A stretch of 64,000 nucleotides of DNA from Atopsyche davidsoni. Taxonomy: Eukaryota; Arthropoda; Insecta; Trichoptera; Hydrobiosidae. The notes below the pieces were generated by a model, which saw nothing but the letters and a program-made list of their open reading frames with translations, was not told where the DNA came from and searched no databases. The first letter of the stretch is position 1; every line of letters starts with the position of its first letter. This document shows positions 51,175 through 59,059 of the stretch, in pieces. The position numbers were made by a program, and so were the translations under genes. Location of the stretch: positions 10,788,001-10,852,000 of the forward strand of contig JAILWY010000021.1 of assembly GCA_022113835.1 (NCBI GenBank), written 5' to 3'.

Positions 51175-51344
51175 CATTGAGATGCACATGATGACCTGCA
51201 GGATGAACATGCCGAAGGACAGGAAGGCCAGCGCGGAGAGTGCGATGTCGAACATGTCGTGCATGGCCATGCCGTGGGCTGGCTCCTTCTCCTCCTCGGT
51301 GGTGTGGAAGTGCACGTGGTGGGGGCTGTACTCGTAATCACCAC
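51175..51344 (-). CDS. Unrecognised membrane protein gene, transmembrane exon
   Basis: Acceptor TTTGCAG before 51,344; donor ATG|GTAGGC at 51,174; an 89-bp intron follows. The first two bases complete a split Gly codon. A His/Glu-rich stretch (GDYEYSPHHVHFHTTEEEKE) leads to 'MHDMFDIALSALAFLSFGMF' and 'ILQVIMCISM', a single strong transmembrane helix of about 23 residues. Together with the signal peptide encoded upstream, this suggests a type-I or tail-anchored membrane protein if all exons belong to one gene. Confidence 0.78.
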
Positions 51345-51605
51345 CTGCAAAGCAATCATAGCTAGAACCAACACACCAACATATGATATCCCATATCAAT
51401 ATCCAATACATTGTTCTCTATAGAGCATGAATTTTTTATAATTCACTGTAGTGTATCACTCTGGAGCTGAGTCCCTATTATAAGTTACATTTTCAAGTCA
51501 AAGCAATGTTACTGCCAAAAATATTTTTAAAGAATCTATCGGTTTAAGGAACACTCTGATTAATCAATAATACGATAGAAGCGAGTAGCTTAAATGTTTC
51601 CATAC

Positions 51606-51698
51606 CCCCTAGTTTTTCAGCATCTTGTTGCTCTGGTTGCTGAACAAATCCCTGGTGGATAAAAGGGACATATTGTTCCACGAGCGGTGTCTGGTATT
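51606..51698 (-). CDS. Unrecognised membrane protein gene, short exon
   Basis: 93 nt between acceptor GTCTTTCAG (before 51,698) and donor AGGGG|GTATGG (51,605). It encodes YQTPLVEQYVPFIHQGFVQQ followed by PEQQDAEKLG, a Gln/Pro-rich linker. The exon needs one base from the preceding exon to make its first codon (xAA). No good donor in that phase exists in the exon at 52,480-52,672, so the 5' connection is unresolved. Confidence 0.65.
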
Positions 51699-51849
51699 CT
51701 GAAAGACACCAGGAAAAATATTCATTATTAAAAGTGCTCGTAATTTTAAGCAACCGTTACTATATACTATTGTACTGCAATATGATTCGAGTCTTCCTGC
51801 GTTTCAGTCTCGCTACTGGGACCACCTTCAGGGTATTGAATGGTCGTGT

Positions 51850-51929
51850 CGTGTCATGTTTGCTACATTCGAGCCTGAATAATGCATCTCGGAGTGATGC
51901 GGTCGAAAACAGGCAGCAAACATGACATG
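51850..51929 (+). other. 80-nt imperfect hairpin in an intron or short intergenic gap
   Basis: GTCATGTTTGCT (51853-51864) is exactly inverse to AGCAAACATGAC (51915-51926). The helix extends three more bases outward (one G-U). Inside, TTCGA/TCGAA and GCATC/GATGC pair again with bulges. The size resembles a microRNA precursor, but the internal loops are asymmetric. A decayed miniature inverted-repeat element is equally possible. Confidence 0.3.
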
Positions 51930-52479
51930 TGAATTATTTTTATGCAAACGATTATTTTTAATGTTTCACCGAACGTTTTATTTAAAATTGTAGATTGTAG
52001 ATTCGTTAGCATCATGATTGTCTATTATTGAGACGTGAAGGTCATCCGCATTGCAAACAAAGTCGCAACGGAGAGACTATCTTGTAGCGTCTCCCTGCAT
52101 TTGTATCAACATATGATTATACTTTGAATTATTTTAATTGATATTCACCCCTGAGTAATTAGGCCAGATTCTTGTCACTTTGAGTAATGTTCTGTTGCAT
52201 GTTACAGTTATCCGTAAGATAAAACTCAATGTTTAGCAACTGGAACATCACTAAGTAACTGTCAAGAATCACTATTACGAGGCATATTTATTTTTATAAT
52301 TTCAAAATATTTATTATTTAATCTTCTTTTCAAAAAAAATGGGTGACTAATCCCTGACCTTTTGCTGACCTGAGCTTTTGCTGAGTAATATTTATGTGTA
52401 AGAATTGAATTAATTTATTTTTTATGTGTTATTTTTAGTGACTATTTTGATTATCTATCGGTCGTCTCGGTTCAAAAAG

Positions 52480-52672
52480 TTATATCTGTGATGGTGTGTA
52501 AGATGTGGTTGGATCGATGGGGGCACGACCGTGGGTGGCGACAGGCATGGGGCGTTGGGGGCCCGGCATGGCGTATCCCGTGATCTCGCCCCCGTCGTAC
52601 TCCACCTCGGCATCGCTGCGGGACCCAGCTTCCTTCCCATAGTGCCGGTAAACATCTTCCAGTGTTGCCGTT
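52480..52672 (-). CDS. Unrecognised secreted protein gene, third exon (with stop)
   Basis: Acceptor ATTTTCAG before 52,672. The first base completes the Lys codon split from exon 2. The peptide is TATLEDVYRHYGKEAGSRSD, AEVEYDGGEITGYAMPGPQR and PMPVATHGRAPIDPTTSYTP followed by SQI, ending at an in-frame TAA (52,480-52,482). If this is a true 3' end, exons 1-3 make a 222-residue secreted protein. If the gene continues, the only phase-compatible donors (about 52,530, G|GTCGTG or C|GTGCCC) are poor. GC content is high, and antisense frames here are shadows. Confidence 0.7.
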
Positions 52673-52849
52673 CTGAAAATATCAGTTATTTCTATTTCAA
52701 GTTTTGGATGGCCAGTGTACTAACAATCAAGGAATTTACACATGTTTTCTCAATATATGGGCACACTACCACCTCAGCCACCATGACTGGGCGCGCAAGA
52801 AGAGATAACATTTTGTTAACTGTATAGGCTACTATGTAAATATTTTAAG

Positions 52850-53145
52850 TACAGTAAAACCTCGATATAACGGACTTCGGATATAACGGACAAAAATCCG
52901 GTTAAATGTAAAAAATTCGTAATTCTATTATAAAAAAATAGCAGCCTTCAAAAGTGCAAGCAATAGTTGATTACCGAAAGCAAACGCGTCAATATCAATC
53001 AGCAACGTCTTTCACGACAAGTGTCCGAAGACAATTAAATACAATTTGCTTTGTGTTTTGTATTTTGTATTTATATCTAAATACGTACAGTGAATTTTTA
53101 CACCGCCTCCCCCCAATTGGTCCGTTATATCGTGGTTTTACTGTA
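52850..53145. mobile_element. pogo/Tigger-type miniature element
   Basis: TA at 52850-52851 and 53144-53145 is the target duplication. The ends CAGTAAAACCTCGATATAAC and its inverse (GTTATATCGTGGTTTTACTG) form ~24-bp terminal inverted repeats differing at one position, the pogo/Tigger end type. Inside, 'KVQAIVDYRKQTRQYQSATS' (about 52,950-53,010) is reminiscent of the CENP-B-like N-terminal region of pogo transposases but is too short to be sure. It lies in the second intron of the minus-strand gene. Confidence 0.85.
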
Positions 53146-53314
53146 TTCACAAACAAAATTTTTCATAATTTTTAGCCGGTTTGCTATGAAATATTATACA
53201 TTAAACCGATATTCTGATATATATAGAAAATTTTGCTGCGTAGTATGGCCAATCTGGTATTTTTACAATGAGTGTATTGTGTCGTATGAATATTAGTGAA
53301 ATTGTTATCATTAC

Positions 53315-53545
53315 TTTGAAAGCCAGTCCCTGTAGCTGGACGAGCCGGGATCCGACAACAGGTTTTCCTTGACGTCACTCAGGTCTACGAGTGATTTCCG
53401 GAGATCCGAGGGTATTGAAGGTTTGTTTCTCTCCTGTGACTTGGTGAATGGCTTGCCAACCCTGTGCGCCAGCAGGGGTCTCTGCATTTGTGATATTATT
53501 TCATCTGCCACGAAATTACGGCATAGATACTCGTTTAGCATCTTT
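53315..53545 (-). CDS. Unrecognised secreted protein gene, second exon
   Basis: Acceptor TTGTTCGCAG before 53,545; donor CAAA|GTAATG at 53,314; 231 nt. It completes Arg-82 and encodes 'KMLNEYLCRNFVADEIISQM', 'QRPLLAHRVGKPFTKSQERN', 'KPSIPSDLRKSLVDLSDVKE' and NLLSDPGSSSYRDWLSK. The charged amphipathic character suggests helices, and there is one cysteine. No domain recognised. Both intron phases fit exons 1 and 3. Confidence 0.8.
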
Positions 53546-54325
53546 CTGCGAACAACGCAACATTATTAACTGCAAACAGTATACAACTATACTTATCAAT
53601 AGATTTCACTTCTAACTGTATGTTTGAAATCCTCATAGTGTTTCCATACAAATTATATTATATTTAACGCATGATTGACATACAGTGATCATACAAAAAT
53701 TCATACATTGTAAAAAAAATGCCGTTAATAATTTTTTTTTAAGAAAAATCACACTTATTTTGTATATTTATATATTATATTAGTATTTAATATTAAGAAT
53801 AAAATGTGATTGTTTGTGAAAATTGAATAGTGCAGTGTATTATTACATATATGGCTTTTAAGTTTTTGCTTACACTTTTAATATAACTTTCAAATAATTA
53901 TATTGATAAATCTACATATATAAATTTTTTGAAGGAACAAGTTCAAAACTAAACAGTATAGTCAGTTAAGAGATATCCAGAGCTTTATATCGTAACTTAA
54001 CTATATATTTTTTGATATATTAAAATATTAAACAATACTTCTCTGTTTATTAGGTATTTTTATTTCGTTAGAATAAAAATTATATAAATAATGTCTTTTA
54101 ATATTCTAAACAATTATATATACAAATTGATGCATCTATGGCTTTAATGGCATTTAACAAAAACAAATACTTTTGATAAAACCGGTTACATTAAAAAATA
54201 ATAATAATGTGGATCTGCTTGTTGAAATTTCAATATGCACACAAACTTTCCACTGCACACCACAGATTTAAACATAACACCCTAAACACGTGTCGACTTG
54301 CATAAAAAAAAATCTATAAAGTTAC

Positions 54326-54570
54326 CTGTGAAATCCCATAGTCGTATATGCGTCATCCCACGACCCATTAAAACTCAATGGACGCCGTTTAAAATTCTCC
54401 CTCGTAACATTATTCCAAGGCGTCCTTGAAACCGGACCTTCCACCATGAGCAAAGAGCTGGGCATCAAATCTGCCCGAAGTATGTCATCAGCGTCGAGCA
54501 TGTCCTCGTAGCGGAACGAGTACGAAACCACAAACAAAACAGGAACCACGAAACAAATCAATGCATTCAT
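54326..54570 (-). CDS. Unrecognised secreted protein gene, first coding exon with signal peptide
   Basis: ATG at 54,570 opens 'MNALICFVVPVLFVVSYSFR', a clear signal peptide with likely cleavage after SYS. 'YEDMLDADDILRADLMPSSL' and 'LMVEGPVSRTPWNNVTRENF' follow, with sequons NVT and NGS and a KRR basic site. The donor is ACAG|GTAAC at 54,325, two bases into Arg-82. A good acceptor-like sequence (CTTTCTTCAG, about 54,633-54,642) lies ~65 bp upstream of the ATG, so a further 5' non-coding exon is possible. The neighbouring gene upstream is divergent, at 62.8 kb. Confidence 0.82.
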
Positions 54571-56519
54571 AATTATTAATAATTTTTTTCTATGAATTAA
54601 ATTGTGAGAATGCTGAAAGACGTGTCTCTCTGAAGAAAGGCTCCAGACTGGCTGTGCATGTCTCCATGCGGCAGTAGTCGAAGGCTCTAGAGGTAAGATG
54701 TTCCGGTCGCAGCCTGTCGCGGTTCAGCTGCACCGTTGTGTCGTCTTTTGTCAGTTTGTATGAATAACTGAACGCTTCTGCACTTGTGATCTACTTCACA
54801 TCTCAAATGTGGTTCAACAACAACGCGTCACTGATATACCGTACATACATATAATAAACTATTAAAATACATTTTGATGCTGGCATTGATTTTGTGATTA
54901 TTAAAGCAACCTACACACATTATAATACAACCGATAATCGATCGTTGATTTAGCTAAAGCAATCACTTTTGTGTGTAGACCACTCAAGTGATACAAGAGA
55001 TTCTTAATACTAACTTAATAACAAAATATATATTTTTGAATTTAAGTCACGTTAAGAAAAAAAATCAAAACGATTATATTAACATTTTGTAGTTCTGAAT
55101 TTATTATGAATAGGTTTTTCGTTTATAAGGTGTGTTTTAATTGACGTGTTTTGTACGTGTGTTTATCTAGTATAGTACACATGCATGTAACGATTCGGAT
55201 TCTCGCTTAACTAAATGGTTACTGTTGTCGATAGAATAAACCGAGAAGTAATTCTGATAATAAAATTTCACTTTTGTTCTACTAATATACGATTTTTTAC
55301 ACCGTTTATATTTTTCTTAAATATTGAATCTGAATATATAAGATGTTTGTAGTTACTTGTTTACTAAATTTTGCATGTATTTTGTGCGATATTTGATTTT
55401 CACCAGTTGTGATATTTTTTAACGGAGTTTCTCCATGTCAAAAATTGGAGTACTTTGAATCTCCTTAATAGCTCTAGGAGCCATTATTTCTGTACTCCGG
55501 TGTTTTGCGCCAGTTTTTTTGGTAGTATATCATGATTTAAATAATATATAACAAGTGTGCACAAATGTGCACACGACAGAGTTAATAATATGATTTCAAA
55601 AAATGTAAATAACCTTTGTATCAATAACAGTAAGAACTCATAATACAATATTTGTAACAACCAACAAAGCGCTGAGAATTCCATCATCGGAACCGGGAAA
55701 GCTTTTACTGAAATATATCACCAGGACCCGAGAATACCTGAAAAGCGATGTCTGAAAGCTCCAGTGAATACAGGGAGGGAGGGAGGGAGGGTTTATGGCG
55801 AGGAATGGCAGCCATTTCGCGTGCGGCGCTCCCGTAAGGCTTTATGTGGAGTGTCAGCCTCTCGGGCCCGCAGCCATTTTATATTCGTAACAACCTTTTC
55901 AGGCCTTTATCTGTATTTTGGTATACTTTATTTATTAAGCGTCCTTGTTTATTGCGCGTTATTTTTATATTGTTATATAATTTGTGTCTAACGACGTGGT
56001 ATAAAACTTTCAAGTGTTTTTTTTTTTTTTATGTGGAATATTTTTTTAGCACTCTTTACAAAGCGTGCACGTTAAACTTTTCTCACGTAAATTGAGCTAT
56101 TCGTGTTACGCCTTTTTGATAACATAATTTTTAAACTAAAAGCATATCAATAAATAAACTTAGGAAATAAATAAAATTCCTCTAAAGTGAACGCTATTTG
56201 ACTAGATTACCAATCATGTAGAATATGCGTAGTCCGGACTATGAATTAGATAATTTAAGTCATTATTGGATTTTCTTACTAAGTTTCATGTACAAAAAAA
56301 CTTAATGTATGATATCAGTACATAAAAATACTTTTAAAAAATAGAATACGATTATTAAAATATTTTTTTAAATACCTGCAACAAATATACATAATTGAAT
56401 AATTATATGCCTGCAATAATAATTGCATAAATAAGTAAGCCAATTTACACGTAAATAAAAAAAAGATTACTACGAATATATATTAACGTGTGTCAATGTA
56501 TAGATTACCTCTTAATGAT
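54571..56519. other. 5' side of the minus-strand gene; AT-rich with a G-rich patch
   Basis: 54,600-54,790 is GC-richer and may hold the core promoter of the minus-strand gene (TCAGTTATTC, an initiator-like sequence, and a CAGCTG E-box in minus sense). GGGAGGGAGGGAGGG at 55,773-55,791 is a G-quadruplex-forming run next to a GC-rich block to ~55,880. No exon was recognised. Confidence 0.4.
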
Positions 56520-56561
56520 ATGGGATAACTTTTTATAATTTCTTCACGTTGAGTTTATTTT

Positions 56562-56606
56562 AACATGACCAGTTTCAACCAACAGACTAGGTCATCATCA
56601 GATGCA
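56562..56606 (-). ncRNA. Hammerhead ribozyme-like motif on the opposite strand, copy C
   Basis: On the minus strand: CTGATGA (56,601-56,595), an extra U, stem II GACC...GGTT (four pairs including one G-U), GAAA (56,576-56,573), stem III AC/GT with a TG loop, and a GTC cleavage triplet ending at 56,567. Stem I has about three to four pairs. It is slightly weaker than its plus-strand partner. Confidence 0.5.
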
Positions 56607-56607
56607 G

Positions 56608-56652
56608 AACATCTGATGATGACCAAATTCTTTGGTTGAAACTAATCATGTT
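56608..56652 (+). ncRNA. Type-I hammerhead ribozyme-like motif, copy C
   Basis: CTGATGA at 56613-56619 and an extra U at 56620. Stem II is GACCAAA (56621-56627) with TTTGGTT (56631-56637), loop TTC. GAAA lies at 56638-56641. Stem III is reduced by one mismatch (AC/AT), with cleavage predicted after C56647 (ATC). Stem I is AACAT (56608-56612) with ATGTT (56648-56652). Stem I differs in sequence from copies A and B yet pairs completely, and stem II differs from copy A yet pairs. Confidence 0.6.
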
Positions 56653-57309
56653 AAAATAAACTCAACGTAAAGAAATTATAAAAAGATATCCCATATCAAT
56701 AATAAAAAATGGATCTTCACCAAACAAATGCCTTGTCCCTCAACAAGATTATAGATTACTGATTGAAATATCTGCGATATGATGTAAACAGTGACTCTCA
56801 AACTCTTTTGGCCCACAGACTCCTTTTTATAGTCAAAACTTTCCCACGGACCTTCTTTCATAGTCAAAACTTGCCTACGGACCCTGGGTGAAAAACTACA
56901 TAAATTCATATTATAGACTAGTTGGTGCAAGTATCGACTCTATTGCGTCCCTGTATTAACCTACCTGACTCACGTGTCTACAAAAATCGCTAATAATGTA
57001 TTCATTGTTATTTATTTTAACATCCATATTAATAAAAATGTGTCACAATTTTTTTTATTTTATATTTAACCTTGAGCGGACCCCCTGACGTTGTTCAGGG
57101 ACCCCCGAATCGATTTTAATTTTATAAGGGACCACTTTGAGAAGCACTGATGTAAATAGATACTGAGTATAAAATTTTTCATGATAATTTTTTTACACTC
57201 GTATTTGAGGAAGATTGCATTCGTAATAGTGTATAATACTCTGGCGAGGCTGTTCATGTTCCCTGTAAACATTAAACCAGTCGATTTGAAGCGAAATCAT
57301 AAAACTCAT

Positions 57310-57448
57310 TTCCACAATAGCGGAAAGACTGCCGGACGGAAGCCGCTTCCGGCGTGTCGGCCGGCGAGGCGTGCGGCCCGCGAGGCGCAGGCGCAGGCTC
57401 GGCCAATGGCGGCGGGAGGCGGCCCCACCCCCACCCCCCACCCCCGCC

Positions 57449-57482
<34 letters not shown>

Positions 57483-57545
57483 ACCACCCTCCCCGCCGAA
57501 GCCTCCACGGCTGCTTCTCGCGACGCACTGACGTCACGTGATCAC
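57310..57545. promoter_or_regulatory. CpG-island-like promoter candidate
   Basis: An abrupt GC-rich island with GGCCAATGGCG (inverted-CCAAT/NF-Y type, about 57,398), a C homopolymer of about 30 nt near 57,452-57,482, and TGACGTCACGTGATC (57,530-57,544), which overlaps a CRE (TGACGTCA) and an E-box (CACGTG). No start codon with exon structure adjoins it. It may be a promoter for a non-coding first exon of either neighbouring gene. Long Pro- and Gly-rich frames here are compositional. Confidence 0.45.
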
Positions 57546-57569
57546 CAATTTGCAAATTACTGTATAATT

Positions 57570-58166
57570 AACATGTCTATTTTTTTGGATTGAACGTCAA
57601 TCAAGTGCGTGTTTATTACCTATTACAGGTTTTTTTTATCTTGGCTAAATTAATAGATTTTAAAAATAATATCCATATTGGATTAAAAACGCTTCGCTTG
57701 TTACTTTGATTAAAATGTCCAGTGCTTGCAAATCACTAAATATTGGTTGGCCTTGGCACATTGGTTTCATATGTAGAGTATGATTATTACTGATATGATT
57801 AGGCACATTAGTTCACACATAGAAGATGATTAAAGAAATTCTCATATTGATTTGTGTGGGATTTGAACCCACATTCCCAGGCTTTCATGGCCGGTGTACT
57901 GACCATTGTACTAACGAACCACATCCATTAATCGTGAATTTCTTAACAATCATACTCTACATATGAACCAATGTGCCCAGGCCATTCAATATTTAGTGAT
58001 TTGCAAGCACTGGACTTTTTAAACAAAGTAACAAGTGAATCGTTTTTAATCCAATCTGGATATTATTTTTTAAATCTATTAATTTAGCTAAGACGCGCAC
58101 CATCATATACGTAGGTTTATTTTTTTGGATTGAACGTCAATCCAAAAAATAGACATACGTACAACA
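57570..58166 (-). mobile_element. Foldback SINE copy with inverted head
   Basis: The fixed tail end (ATGTCTATTTTTTTGG...) opens at 57,571. At about 57,640-57,790 a sense head fragment (TTGGCTAAATTAATAG...) is spliced in, inverse to the antisense head at 57,945-58,110. Between lie the antisense tail and a decayed tRNA-like region (B box inverse TTTGAACCCACA near 57,863). The right end closes with TTTTTTGGATTGA/TCAATCCAAAAAA, a 13-bp palindrome made from the tail. Confidence 0.7.
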
Positions 58167-58920
58167 AAAAAGCAACCTGTTTTTGTTGTGTTTATGTTTT
58201 ATGTTGCAACGCGTGTAGACTGTTTATCAGACTAAGTAATGTTCGATGTGCTATCTTATACCTCTTGTTGCTATTTTTAACAATAATTCAATAGCTAGAA
58301 AGTCCTAAGTAAAATGAAAGCTCTCAATGTTTGCGAAAAACTCTCTTGATTTATGGTAGTGTTATTTGATTATAAAATTTATTTTTTGGTTGTTCACATA
58401 CCTATTTTATTGATAATATATTTTACGATCCATCGTCGTATAATAAGTCAGAACATATCCGATAGCGAAAATAATACACGAAAAACAATTTTTTTTTAAA
58501 AGTATACGTGGCGCTACTGTTAAACAGGTAAAGAGCTTTTACTGTTATAGGTATTAAACATCCCTTGGCATTTTCTCTCCTTCGCCACCCCCTTTCCCTC
58601 ACCACTCGCCCGTCACTCTCTTTCCAGAATTTTCCTCGTCGCACTTTACAGGGCCGGTCCTGTATTTACTTCGCGAATATTTCCAACAAATACGTAAGAC
58701 CCAATATAATACTAATACTTTTTTAACAAAAGGCAAATCGTTGTTGTTTAGAAGTGTTCACACCATTAATTTTATATTTAAATTTATTTATAGTACTTAG
58801 TACTCATCATTCTTGGATGATTGTGTTACCACAGAGCCTCATAAACATACTTTATATTTATTATTGATTTTTGTGAAGACCGTCTCACAGGAAGTACGAT
58901 TTTGCCTATACAGGTTTGAA
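58167..58920. other. AT-rich stretch, nothing recognised
   Basis: Contains a pyrimidine-rich tract near 58,570-58,640 and otherwise AT-rich filler. No exon borders with open frame were found. Confidence 0.5.
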
Positions 58921-59059
58921 GTACATTTTTTCAAATATTGAAAATTTATTAAAGAAACTCTCAGAAAGCTTGGGGATGTGGGTTCAAATCCCACACAAAT
59001 CACGATGATATTTTTCTGAGAGTTTCTTTAATCAATTTTTAATTTTTGAAAAAATGTAC
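58921..59059 (+). mobile_element. Foldback fragment of the tRNA-SINE
   Basis: Left arm 58,921-58,967 (GTACATTTTTTCAAATATTG...) is inverse, with a few mismatches, to right arm 59,015-59,059. The loop keeps the B-box region (GGTTCAAATCCCACAC) and part of the tail. The A box is missing. Confidence 0.7.

Larger units (their letters stand above)
56520..56749 (+). mobile_element. Hammerhead-bearing foldback repeat, copy C
   Basis: Arms at about 56,520-56,604 and 56,610-56,694 share TTCTTCACGTTGAGTTTATT and its inverse, with only a ~5-nt loop. The one-sided flank GGATCTTCACC...CTCAACAAGAT (about 56,711-56,749) follows on the right, as in copy B. Each arm holds a nearly complete hammerhead-like core, one per strand. 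Confidence 0.75.

Noticed and set aside
52455..52827. 66-codon minus frame and 98-codon plus frame over the third exon
   Set aside because: Shadows of the spliced exon in other frames. The phase-consistent frame is the one reported.
57181..57593. Open frames of 78-120 codons on both strands
   Set aside because: Poly-Pro/Gly/Arg frames produced by the C homopolymer and GC island, with no splice borders and no protein-like texture.
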